Source: Akkermansiaceae bacterium (GTDB lineage: Bacteria; Verrucomicrobiota; Verrucomicrobiia; Verrucomicrobiales; Akkermansiaceae). Taken from it: DNA of 9,586 nt. Each line of letters begins with the position of its first letter. Positions within the stretch are counted from its first letter, which is position 1. Below, one piece after another: positions 1-7,139 of the stretch. The notes under the pieces are model-generated. The model saw nothing but the letters and a program-made list of their open reading frames with translations, did no database searches and was not told where the DNA came from. The stretch spans positions 1 to 9,586 of the forward strand of contig WTJZ01000184.1 of NCBI GenBank assembly GCA_011524615.1, read 5' to 3'. A program made the translations under genes and the position numbers.

Positions 1-55
1 AAAAGTAAGTATGTCTGTGTTAGTTGAGCATCAATCGCGTCGAACTTTTTTGAGG
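1..55 (+). repeat. 55-bp exact duplicate of 814-868, at a chimeric junction
   Basis: Every base of 1-55 matches 814-868 (offset 813). That stretch covers 10 bases of leader and the first 15 codons of the DUF1552 gene, including its twin-arginine motif. Identity stops at position 56, where the sequence becomes the inside of the leftward aldolase gene. The reading frame that opens at 11 therefore starts like the DUF1552 protein and then turns into antisense aldolase, so it is not a gene. A length of exactly 55 at the very start of the window matches a common de Bruijn k-mer size, which points to an assembly branch or an amplification chimera. A real tandem duplication is the alternative. Confidence 0.9.
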
Positions 56-460
56 AGTGTCGATAGAAGACTTACGTGGGTTGAGGTTGAACGTCGTGTG
101 GTTGTACATGTCAACCATCTTGTCTTCGATCTCTGTCTTAACGCCTTTTTCAGGAGCTGCGTCGTATACACCCTCAAGAGCAAGAAGCTTGTCCATGTAG
201 AGTGATGAGAAGTTCTCAACCTTAGAAGTACGGAGGTCACCGCCTGATCCTTTAACCCACATTACGTCAACTTCTTCACCAGAAAGTGGATCAATTTCTT
301 TAACTTTCGATGAGGTGTTACCACCACCTGTGTTTGTGATACGTTGGTCTGCACCAAGAATGTTAGAACGGTATGCAAGACGCTCAGCTGCGTTGAGTGA
401 TGCTGCGTGCGCATCGTCCCAGCTGTAGTTTACGTGTTTAAAATCTGATGGGTTTGCCAT
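56..460 (-). CDS. rhaD: Bifunctional rhamnulose-1-phosphate aldolase / lactaldehyde dehydrogenase, N-terminal fragment
   Basis: The fragment is the start of the class II aldolase half of the ~700-residue fusion enzyme (RhaD/RhaE type). That enzyme cleaves L-rhamnulose-1-phosphate to dihydroxyacetone phosphate and L-lactaldehyde, then oxidises lactaldehyde to L-lactate through a short-chain dehydrogenase half. Family signatures seen are LGADQRITNTGGGNTSSKV (about residues 35-53), MWVKGSGGDL (67-76), NFSSLYMDKLLALE (83-96) and TFNLNPRKSSIDTP (123-136). Family members normally continue after SIDTP with LHAF or similar, but here the frame runs into the duplicated 1-55 segment and gives a foreign tail (QKSSTRLMLN). 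The gene is therefore cut at about codon 135, and the metal-binding histidines and the whole dehydrogenase domain are missing. ATG at 460-458 is the only sensible start. Its leader is purely A/C on the coding strand, with no Shine-Dalgarno sequence. Codon choice suggests high expression. The truncation probably reflects the junction artefact, not a broken gene. The symbol is by function only, since fusion enzymes carry varied names. Confidence 0.85.
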
Positions 461-823
461 GTTGTTTTGTGTTGGTTTGTTTTTGTTTTTTTCCGATGGG
501 CCGCTTTTTTCCTCTCAATCCCACATAAAGGCAAGAGAAAAACGATAAAAAATCAGATCTGTTCACAATTTGAGAGAGATTATCTGTAGTGTTTTTGATG
601 ATCTCTATTGTGGTTTTCTGTAGATTGACTTCTTAATGCGTTGTGGGTAGGTGTGTAGAATTCAAGAATTAGGGTTCTAAAAAACGACCCTTTGGGTTCT
701 CTTTTGTGCTTTTGTGTTTTTTGAGTATTATTTTGTGCGTGTTGATGTGGCTTTGTTGTGGTTTTTTGGTTTATTATCGCTTATTATTGAAATCTTTTTG
801 CGATGTAGATAGTAAAAGTAAGT
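461..823. other. Divergent intergenic region between aldolase and DUF1552 genes
   Basis: These 363 bases hold no convincing ORF or RNA gene. They should carry the promoters for both divergent genes. The 32 bases next to the aldolase start (461-492) contain only G and T on the + strand. A second strongly G/T-rich stretch covers about 692-775. A weak sigma70-like match faces right at 633-638 (TTAATG) with TAGAAT at 656-661 and a 17-base spacer. It would leave a leader of about 155 bases before the DUF1552 start, so it is only a candidate. A direct repeat GGGTTCT lies at 672-678 and 694-700, and an 8-bp palindrome CAGATCTG at 554-561. No terminator is visible, as expected for divergent genes. 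Confidence 0.6.
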
Positions 824-868
824 ATGTCTGTGTTAGTTGAGCATCAATCGCGTCGAACTTTTTTGAGG
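814..868 (+). repeat. Internal copy of the 55-bp duplicate
   Basis: This is the second, in-context copy of the segment at 1-55. It has normal flanks on both sides: an intergenic leader to the left and an intact DUF1552 reading frame to the right. It is therefore the authentic copy, and the one at position 1 is displaced. Confidence 0.9.
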
Positions 869-2134
869 TTGGGAGGGGTCATGATGACTCTGCCATTCTT
901 AGAATCGTTCGCGGGCACTCTACCTAGGGGGGGGCGAGTTGCTCCTAAGCGGATGGTTTTCTTAGGTGGTGGTTTTGGTTTTACCAAAGATAGTTTCTAT
1001 CCCAAGGCTGCTGGTCGCTTTGCGGAGATTGGTTTGACGGAGGGGCTTTCTCCGCTGAAGCGTCACTTAGATGATATTACAATGGTATCTAACATGACGA
1101 ATTTGGGTGCGACGAACCCTCATGGAGGAAGTGGCTCCTATTTAACTGGTGCAAATGTGGCCGGCACTCCCGGGAAAAGGTTTCATAACTCGATTTCCTG
1201 TGACCAAGTTGCGGCTGAGCATCTGTGTCAGAATAATCGTTACTCTTCATTAGTGCTCTCGGCGAAGGAGCCTGATGGGTTGCAGAATGCAGGGCATGGT
1301 GCCGGACTGTCTCTTTCTTGGGATGAAGAGGGGAAATCTATTCCTGGTTATAATAAGCCATTAGAACTCTATCATGAGATCTTTGCGAGTACGACCCAGT
1401 CTAAGGAAAAGCTAAATGAGATCTTAAAGAAGAAGCAGAGCGTTCTGGATCTGTTAAAGGCGGATACATTAAGTATGAAGCGCCGATTGAGCAAGAATGA
1501 TACTGATAAGTTAGAAGAGTATTACACCGGTATACGGCAGGTAGAGTTAGGTCTAGAGCGTCAAGCGAAGTGGGTGAGTGTTCCCAAGATGAAAGCGCCC
1601 TTTGAAATGCCCGACGAGGGTTTGATAGGAGAAGAGGCGATCCATCTCATGTATGATATGATGATTATCGCATTGCAGACCGGGATGACGAATGTGGTGA
1701 CGTACAGGCAGCCAGTGTGCTCTCTCCTATCAGGGATGGGGGTTTCTCTCAAGGCGCATTCATTGAGTCACTATGGGTTTTCTCAGCCTAGGATCGATGC
1801 CTCCCGTGAGCGGGACCAGAAGTGTATGACTCTACTTGCTCATTTCATTGATCGTCTCAAGGAGGTGCGTGATGTTGATGGGAGAAGGCTCTACGATAAC
1901 TGTATCGTTAGTTATGGTTCTAATCTGCGCAGTGGCCACGAATTGAGAAATGTGCCGGCTCTACTAACGGGTGGGGGAGCCGATGATATTAAGCATGGTA
2001 GCCATATTGTATTGCCTAAGAAGGATACTCCTCTTGCGAATTATTGGCTCACGTTGATGCAGCAGGCTGGGGTGCCGATTGAGAGCTTTAGTCATAGTAC
2101 AGGAATCATTAAAGAATTAGTAGGACATGCTTAA
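824..2134 (+). CDS. DUF1552 family protein with Tat signal
   Basis: The product has 436 residues, a usual length for DUF1552 proteins. The N-terminus carries a twin-arginine motif (SRRTFLR, about residues 9-15) followed by a modest hydrophobic stretch (LGGVMMTLPFLESFAG), so export in folded form by the Tat system is likely. Family-type features include KRMVFLGGGFGF after the signal, NPHGGSGSYLTGA (about 98-110) and the C-terminal SYGSNLRSGHELRNVPALLTGGG block. DUF1552 proteins are abundant in Planctomycetes, Verrucomicrobia and some Myxococcota and usually lie beside a DUF1592/PSCyt gene, as here. No biochemical function is established, to my knowledge. ATG at 824 is favoured because it keeps the Tat motif near the N-terminus. 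The upstream sequence has only a weak purine stretch and no good Shine-Dalgarno. Its stop overlaps the start of the next gene by 8 bases, indicating translational coupling. Arg codons are mixed (CGT, CGG, AGG, AGA), unlike the flanking metabolic genes. Confidence 0.88.
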   Translation: MSVLVEHQSRRTFLRLGGVMMTLPFLESFAGTLPRGGRVAPKRMVFLGGGFGFTKDSFYPKAAGRFAEIGLTEGLSPLKRHLDDITMVSNMTNLGATNPHGGSGSYLTGANVAGTPGKRFHNSISCDQVAAEHLCQNNRYSSLVLSAKEPDGLQNAGHGAGLSLSWDEEGKSIPGYNKPLELYHEIFASTTQSKEKLNEILKKKQSVLDLLKADTLSMKRRLSKNDTDKLEEYYTGIRQVELGLERQAKWVSVPKMKAPFEMPDEGLIGEEAIHLMYDMMIIALQTGMTNVVTYRQPVCSLLSGMGVSLKAHSLSHYGFSQPRIDASRERDQKCMTLLAHFIDRLKEVRDVDGRRLYDNCIVSYGSNLRSGHELRNVPALLTGGGADDIKHGSHIVLPKKDTPLANYWLTLMQQAGVPIESFSHSTGIIKELVGHA

Positions 2135-4622
2135 GAGATTGATATGGTTATTGGCCGTAGGGTTGTCATATGGTGCTGAGAGCAAGGATCTGCGGACGAC
2201 GGTGCTTCATCGTGAGACCTTGGAGCCATTTTTAGATAAGTACTGTGTCTCCTGTCACGGTGAGGAAAAGCAGAAGGGGCAGGTTAGGCTGGATGATGTC
2301 AGTTGGTTAGTCTCTGATAATGATTCGGCCCAGCGTTGGCAGGATGTGCTCGATCAGCTTAACTCTGGAGATATGCCTCCATGGGATGAGGAGCAGCCAA
2401 AGGAAGAAGAGTTAACGGAGGTGTTGGGTAAATTAACGGGGCACATGCAAGAGGCTCGTCAACGTCTGACCGCTCGTAATGATGGGGCTCAGATGAGACG
2501 TCTCAACAAGCGTGAGTACGCGAATACGATTCGAGAACTCTTTGGGTTCGACTTGAGGCTGGTAGACTTACCAGAAGATGGTGATTTTGAAGGGTTTGAT
2601 ACTGAGGGTTCTGAGCAATTATTTTCTGCCGTGCATATTCAGCAGTATTTACGACTTGGTAGAAGACTCGCTAAGGATGCGCTCAGGTGGAATACCTCTA
2701 AGTATCGAGAAGTGAATGTGAAGAGAGAGGATTGTGAAAAGGAATTAAACCCTCGATTATTGAAGGGGGTACAAAATGCAGATGAGAAGAAGCGCATCAG
2801 AGATGCGGGTGGTACGTGGCAAGAGATGGGGTTTGATGATAAGGGGGATGCGGAAATTCTCTTTCGTCAGTGGGATTGGCGTGTGGAAAGGCCGCGTTCT
2901 TACCTTAATTACCCGAGGGTAGATGAAGGCGTGTATTTATGCCATGAATCGAGAGGGGCTCGTATTAACTTACATGTTGATCATAGGGCATCCTATAAGG
3001 TTCGGATTAAGGGAGGGGTGAATGATCAAGGGGGAGTGGATGAGCTTCGTAGAATTATTAAGGTGAGTGACAATCATAATGTCTTAGGGACCCGCAAGAT
3101 GTATGGGTCGATTAACTCTCCTCAAATCGTAGAGATGGATGTGGAGCCAACCTTAGGGGGAGTGTTGACGATCGCAGTGCATGAAAATTATCCTAATGAC
3201 CGGATGAACTTCGATCAGTATGTGAGAAGGCTGGAGGGGCCGATTAACCCGAAGGATCCAGGTGCTAGGGTTTGGGTGGATTGGATCGAGATTGAAGGGC
3301 CTTTTTATCCAGAGAAGAGACCAGTGTTTGAGGAGTTGCTCTATCCTGGAGTGGAGACTGGAGGAAAGAGTTCTATTCTCAATGATGATCGTAAGGCTAA
3401 GCAGTTGATCGAGGACTTTGCTTACCATGCCTTTAGGCGAGAGAAGCCCCATTGGGCTTATGTAGACTCACTCTATAAGTATTTCATACAGCAGCGTGAG
3501 GATGGAGTGAAATACAAGGAAGCGCTAGCGGAAGTGATGGCTGTCATTCTTTCATCACCCAATTTCCTCTATATCCAGAAGACGGAACCAGTCGAGAAGG
3601 GGTTATATCTGAGTTCGAGAGAATTAGCTGTGCGTCTCTCTTACTTCCTCTGGAGTAGTCCACCTGATGAGGAGCTCTACGAGGCAAATCTCTATAATAA
3701 GGCGCAATATATGCAACAGGTGGATAGGATGTTGGCTCACCCTAAGGCCAAGGCGTTCAGAGATGGCTTCGTGTCGCAATGGTCTGAGTTCGAACGTTAT
3801 GATGCGGTATCTGTGGATGAGTCTTATGTTAAGTTTAATCCTGGATTGCAACTGGATGCGAAGAAGGAGGTGATGGCGTTCTTTGAGGAGCTGGTGGAGA
3901 AGAATCTGCCTGTCACTAATCTGATTAGCTCGGACTTTGTGATGGTGAATGATGTGTTGGCTCATCATTATGATCTGAAGATGCCGGAGAAGGTAGTTGA
4001 CGGACGCTTTGTGAAGGTGGATGTACCTGCGCAAAGCCCGCGTGGTGGATTGTTTACTCAGGCGGCGTTCTTGGTCACGGGGTCTAATGGCGAGCGAACC
4101 TCTCCGGTGATTCGTGGAGCCTTGTTGATGGAGAAGTTTATGCATGATAAGCCCGCACCTCCACCGCCAAATGTTCCCGAGTTAGGGGTGAGTACGGGAG
4201 AGCCGCTGAGTAATAAGCAACTGATTGAGTTGCATCAGAACCAGCCTGCTTGTGCTTCCTGCCACCGTGAGATGGATCAGCTAGGTCTAGCGTTGGAGAA
4301 TTTTGATTCAGTCGGGAGTTGGCGAGATGAGGAACGTCTCGATCGTAGGAAGTCGGTAAGGATCCCGACGGGGGGAGAGTTGCCTAATGGGACAAAGTTC
4401 GCTAGTGTGAATGAGTTTAAGCAAATCATGCTAGAGACGATGAGTCCTAAAGTGGCTGAGGAAATCGTGGAGTCTCTCTTGGCATACGGGCTAGGGCGTC
4501 GTGTCGAGTTCTCTGATCAGCCAGGTGTGGAGTTGATTCTCGAGCAGACTCAGCCTGGTGGGTATAGAATGCGCGATATCATTAAGGCGGTTGTCTTGAG
4601 TCAGATCTTTAGACAGAAGTAG
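2127..4622 (+). CDS. Exported multi-domain planctomycete-type cytochrome (PSCyt/DUF1592 family)
   Basis: The 831-residue protein starts with a Sec signal peptide (LKRLIWLLAVGLSYG, cleavage near residue 16-17). Domains by recognisable motifs, in order: a PSCyt1-like cytochrome segment with heme motif CVSCH at residues 40-44 and a conserved GDMPPW; DUF1587 (about 123-185, MRRLNKREYANTIRELFG); a beta-rich central insert (about 250-400) ending in WVDWIEIEGPF, resembling the carbohydrate-binding-like module common in this family; DUF1595 (about 426-485); DUF1592 (about 494-620, SSRELAVRLSYFLWSSPPDEEL); DUF1588 (about 637-733) with a second heme motif CASCH at 709-713, followed by LGLALENFDSVGSWR; and DUF1585 at the C-terminus (about 755-828). 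Two CxxCH sites imply covalent heme and a periplasmic redox role. Substrate and partners are unknown. Its start overlaps the DUF1552 stop by 8 bases, so the two are co-expressed and probably work together. It appears full length and undamaged. Confidence 0.9.
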   Translation: MLKRLIWLLAVGLSYGAESKDLRTTVLHRETLEPFLDKYCVSCHGEEKQKGQVRLDDVSWLVSDNDSAQRWQDVLDQLNSGDMPPWDEEQPKEEELTEVLGKLTGHMQEARQRLTARNDGAQMRRLNKREYANTIRELFGFDLRLVDLPEDGDFEGFDTEGSEQLFSAVHIQQYLRLGRRLAKDALRWNTSKYREVNVKREDCEKELNPRLLKGVQNADEKKRIRDAGGTWQEMGFDDKGDAEILFRQWDWRVERPRSYLNYPRVDEGVYLCHESRGARINLHVDHRASYKVRIKGGVNDQGGVDELRRIIKVSDNHNVLGTRKMYGSINSPQIVEMDVEPTLGGVLTIAVHENYPNDRMNFDQYVRRLEGPINPKDPGARVWVDWIEIEGPFYPEKRPVFEELLYPGVETGGKSSILNDDRKAKQLIEDFAYHAFRREKPHWAYVDSLYKYFIQQREDGVKYKEALAEVMAVILSSPNFLYIQKTEPVEKGLYLSSRELAVRLSYFLWSSPPDEELYEANLYNKAQYMQQVDRMLAHPKAKAFRDGFVSQWSEFERYDAVSVDESYVKFNPGLQLDAKKEVMAFFEELVEKNLPVTNLISSDFVMVNDVLAHHYDLKMPEKVVDGRFVKVDVPAQSPRGGLFTQAAFLVTGSNGERTSPVIRGALLMEKFMHDKPAPPPPNVPELGVSTGEPLSNKQLIELHQNQPACASCHREMDQLGLALENFDSVGSWRDEERLDRRKSVRIPTGGELPNGTKFASVNEFKQIMLETMSPKVAEEIVESLLAYGLGRRVEFSDQPGVELILEQTQPGGYRMRDIIKAVVLSQIFRQK

Positions 4623-4680
4623 AAATACTGGACTCGATAAGGCTGCTCTGGCCGCGATTTCATCTTGTTTTGTATGGTGT

Positions 4681-4694
4681 CTTGTTCGAAAAAG
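4681..4694. promoter_or_regulatory. Candidate DeoR-family operator (imperfect palindrome around TTCGAA)
   Basis: CTTGTTCGAAAAAG is a 14-bp near-palindrome, with 6 of 7 positions pairing around the TTCGAA centre. It lies about 130 bases upstream of the regulator start. TTCG-containing half-sites are known in several DeoR-family operators, such as that of GlpR. Autoregulation by the adjacent DeoR protein is therefore plausible. Only one copy was noticed and none near the aldolase gene, so the call is weak. Confidence 0.22.
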
Positions 4695-4787
4695 GACGGG
4701 AAACCATGAAAATTGGATGTTGATTTTTTTCTGTTTGTTTTTGTTTTCTTCTGTAAATGTGACTTTTTGCTCGACACTTATGTGGGT

Positions 4788-4817
4788 TTGAGGGCAGATG
4801 TTAAGGATCTATTTACT
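4788..4817 (+). promoter_or_regulatory. Weak sigma70-like promoter candidate abutting the regulator start
   Basis: TTGAGG (4788-4793) and TTTACT (4812-4817) are separated by 18 bases. Each matches the consensus at about four of six positions. Transcription would start at or next to the ATG at 4824, giving a leaderless or near-leaderless message. Such matches arise often by chance in T-rich DNA. Confidence 0.2.
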
Positions 4818-4823
4818 ATTTCC

Positions 4824-5585
4824 ATGATACCTAGAGAGCGACAGGCAGAGATTATGAAGCTAATTAACCGTAATGGAACGGTTAAGACTTCTGATCTAGC
4901 GCTCAGATTAGACTGTACTGAAGAGACGATTCGACGAGATCTCGATTCACTCGAGCGAGCGAATCAAGTCGTGCGTTCACATGGTGGTGCAATGAGTATC
5001 AAGGATAGTTTACAAGACCTTCAGCACCATAAACGCGAGACTCGCGAGGTTAAGGAAAAGTTACAGATCGGTAAGAAAGCCGCGTCTCTTGTCCAGAAGG
5101 GAGAAACCATCTTTATCGACGAAAGCTCTACGGCATTAGCCATGGTTGACCACTTGCCGACAGATTTTGAGATCAATGTGGTGACAACTTCACTCTTAGT
5201 TGCTAATAGAGTGAGTGCTCATACCAATACCAGACTTTATATATTGGGTGGCCTCTATGATGGTAAGAGTTTTTCCTTCGGGGGGTTCCTTACCGAAGAG
5301 GCGATTCGCTTTATGAATATTGATCGCTTCTTCTTCTCATGTAAGGGGATCGATTCAGTGATGGGGGGCTCAGAGGCGAATGAAGAACGCGCTCGCCTCA
5401 AGAAGAATCTACTCAAGTTCGCGAAGTGGCGATGTCTCCTAGCAGATCATACCAAGTTAGGGCTCAAGGCTAAGTTTTCGTTTGTTTTCCCTAACGAGAT
5501 TGACCTACTTATCACAGATAGTGGAGCGGATAGTGAATCATTAATGGCCTACACTCAGGCGGGTATATCAACGGATTTAAAATAA
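4824..5585 (+). CDS. DeoR/GlpR-family transcriptional regulator
   Basis: From this start the protein has 253 residues, the usual DeoR length. The N-terminal winged helix-turn-helix has the family pattern: IPRERQAEIMKLI, then LDCTEETIRRDLDSLE and VVRSHGGA (about residues 2-57). The C-terminal DeoRC sugar-phosphate sensor domain shows IFIDESSTALAM, VVTTSLLVANRV, LGGLYDGKSFSFGG and LLADHTKLG. The frame stays open back to 4713, but the extra 37 residues are Phe-rich low-complexity sequence unlike any DeoR N-terminus, so ATG 4824 is chosen. No Shine-Dalgarno lies at proper spacing; AAGGA at 4803-4807 is too far away. The gene is first in a run with gaps of 14, 13 and 21 bases to its followers. It probably represses the operon, and perhaps the divergent aldolase, until a rhamnose-pathway phosphate such as rhamnulose-1-phosphate binds. 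The ligand is inferred from context only. Confidence 0.9.
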   Translation: MIPRERQAEIMKLINRNGTVKTSDLALRLDCTEETIRRDLDSLERANQVVRSHGGAMSIKDSLQDLQHHKRETREVKEKLQIGKKAASLVQKGETIFIDESSTALAMVDHLPTDFEINVVTTSLLVANRVSAHTNTRLYILGGLYDGKSFSFGGFLTEEAIRFMNIDRFFFSCKGIDSVMGGSEANEERARLKKNLLKFAKWRCLLADHTKLGLKAKFSFVFPNEIDLLITDSGADSESLMAYTQAGISTDLK

Positions 5586-5599
5586 GATTTTTAAAAAGC

Positions 5600-7126
5600 A
5601 TGAAAGTATATTTATCAGTAGACTTAGGCGCAGGATCAGGACGCGTCATCGCAGGTAAGTCTGACTTCAGTGAAGGACATACCGATCATGAATACCTCGA
5701 GATTGAGGAATTACATCGCTTTGATAACAATAATGCAGAATTACCAGGTGGTTACTTTTGGGACATTATTGGCATCTACCGTAATATCGTAGAAGGAATC
5801 CGAAAAGGGGTAGATAAGTATGGTGACGCGGTTCAGTCTGTAGGTATTGATACATGGGGCTGTGACTTTGGTCTCATCAGTGGCAATGGTAACTTATTAA
5901 CCATCCCTCGTCAGTATCGTGATCCACGCTCAGAAGGCATGGGTGAGGAAATCGATCGCATCATTGGTCAGGATAAGGTGTATTCACTGACGGGAGTAAG
6001 CCCAGCATTTTACAATACAAGTGAGCACCTTCTTGCGCAGGTTAAGTCAAAGTCATCTGCTCTCACAGAAGCGAAGGACCTCCTCTTCATCTCTGACCTC
6101 CTTGCATACTGGCTCACAGGACTCAAGGCGACGGAAAGAACGATTGCATCTACGAGTCAACTCTACAGCCCAGCAACTCAAGATTGGGCATGGGAAGTGA
6201 TCGAAGCTCTCGGCATTCCTAAGTGCATCTTCGGGCGCATACATGATCCAGGAACGATTCTTGGTAAGACTAGACCAGAGCTAGACGGTAAGATCGGTAT
6301 GTCAGGTCTCACCGTGGTGAACTCTCCACAACATGATACTGCGTCAGCAGTGGCAGGTATCCCAATCGGAGCATCTTCTGAAGATAAGGATGCGGTTGAT
6401 GTTTGGGTGAGCTCTGGTACTTGGTCAATCATGGGAGTAGAACTCGATCAGCCGATTCTCACTCAAGAGGCTAAGGCATTAGGCTTTGCAAACGAGACAG
6501 GAGTTGATAATTCGATTCGTTTCCTCAAAAATATATCAGGTCTGTGGATGATTCAAGAATGTCGTAGACATTGGCAGACAGAAGGCACAGATTACAACTA
6601 CGCAGCGCTAGTAGAATTAGCGTCACAAGCTGAACCATTCACCGCATTCGTAGACCCTGATGACCCTATGTTCTCTACTCCTGGAAATATGCCTGGCAAG
6701 ATTGTCGAGTACCTAGAGAAGACAGGCCAACCTGTGCCAGAACTCAAAGGGACGATTCTCCGAATCGCGACTGAGAGTATCGCTCTTAAGTACCGTCTCG
6801 TTTTTGAACAGCTTGAGGAGTTGATCCAGAACAGCCTCGGTAAGAAACTAGGCAAGGTGTACATGGGTGGTGGAGGAATCCAGAATGTGATGCTAGCGCA
6901 AAACGCAGCTAATGCAATCGGCCGTGAGGTCGTTGCAGGCCCGATCGAGGCGACATCATGTGGTAACCTGATCACACAAATGGTGGCTCTTGGAGACCTA
7001 CCGGACACCGCAGCGGGTCGAGATCTGATCCTCCGCAGCAATGACATCAAACATTATCTTCCTGATGACGCAGCAACTTGGGAAACTCAAGTAGCGCGCT
7101 TCAAAACAATTATTCAAAACAAATAA
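5600..7126 (+). CDS. rhaB: Rhamnulokinase
   Basis: This cytoplasmic FGGY-family kinase phosphorylates L-rhamnulose at O1 with ATP, giving the substrate of the aldolase encoded at 56-460. The 508 residues are close to the usual ~490. Rhamnulokinase hallmarks are DLGAGSGRVIAG (about 8-19), VGIDTWGCDFGLI, RQYRDPRSEGM, HDTASAV with probable catalytic-base Asp246, SSGTWSIMG, SIRFLKNISGLWMIQECRR, ESIALKYR, and the C-terminal ATP-site segment GGGGIQNVMLAQNAANAIGREVV followed by GPIEATSCGN. All are intact. The pattern fits RhaB better than L-fuculokinase or xylulokinase, especially IRFLKNISGLW and EATSCGN, although closely related deoxyhexulokinases can accept more than one sugar. The start lies 14 bases after the regulator stop behind an A/T-rich leader with no clear Shine-Dalgarno. 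Confidence 0.93.
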   Translation: MKVYLSVDLGAGSGRVIAGKSDFSEGHTDHEYLEIEELHRFDNNNAELPGGYFWDIIGIYRNIVEGIRKGVDKYGDAVQSVGIDTWGCDFGLISGNGNLLTIPRQYRDPRSEGMGEEIDRIIGQDKVYSLTGVSPAFYNTSEHLLAQVKSKSSALTEAKDLLFISDLLAYWLTGLKATERTIASTSQLYSPATQDWAWEVIEALGIPKCIFGRIHDPGTILGKTRPELDGKIGMSGLTVVNSPQHDTASAVAGIPIGASSEDKDAVDVWVSSGTWSIMGVELDQPILTQEAKALGFANETGVDNSIRFLKNISGLWMIQECRRHWQTEGTDYNYAALVELASQAEPFTAFVDPDDPMFSTPGNMPGKIVEYLEKTGQPVPELKGTILRIATESIALKYRLVFEQLEELIQNSLGKKLGKVYMGGGGIQNVMLAQNAANAIGREVVAGPIEATSCGNLITQMVALGDLPDTAAGRDLILRSNDIKHYLPDDAATWETQVARFKTIIQNK

Positions 7127-7139
7127 CCTACAGAAAACT

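Larger units (their letters stand above)
4623..4823. other. Intergenic region before the rhamnose operon
   Basis: These 201 bases separate the PSCyt gene from the regulator. No strong hairpin terminator for the upstream pair is visible. The only candidate, GGC-TGCTCTG-GCC near 4641-4653, has a 3-bp stem and is too weak. The region includes a T-rich stretch (about 4719-4752) and an imperfect palindrome at 4681-4694. It should contain the promoter of the deoR-rhaB-glpX-lldD set. Confidence 0.55.

Noticed and set aside
11..205. Rightward 64-residue ORF that begins MSVLVEHQSRRTFLR like the DUF1552 protein
   Set aside because: Only the first 15 codons come from the duplicated 55 bp. The remainder is antisense to the conserved aldolase coding sequence, so it is a product of the junction and not a gene.
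56..460. Aldolase as a decayed pseudogene
   Set aside because: The retained 135 codons are fully conserved with no internal damage, and the break coincides exactly with the duplicated 55 bp. Artefactual truncation is the simpler explanation.
3624..4145. Leftward 173-residue ORF opposite the PSCyt gene
   Set aside because: It is a His/Leu/Arg-rich shadow of a strongly conserved coding region (DUF1592/DUF1588) with no recognisable domain.
4641..4653. Possible terminator after the PSCyt gene (GGC-TGCTCTG-GCC)
   Set aside because: The stem is only 3 clean base pairs plus wobbles and no T run follows directly.
4713..4823. N-terminal extension of the DeoR regulator to an earlier ATG
   Set aside because: The added 37 residues are Phe-rich low complexity derived from T-rich intergenic DNA. 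The DeoR family begins essentially at MIPRERQ, encoded from 4824.
6598..7050. Leftward 150-residue ORF opposite rhaB
   Set aside because: It lies antisense to the conserved ATP-site region of rhamnulokinase, has a Pro/Ser/Ile/Arg-rich composition typical of shadow frames, and has no motif.
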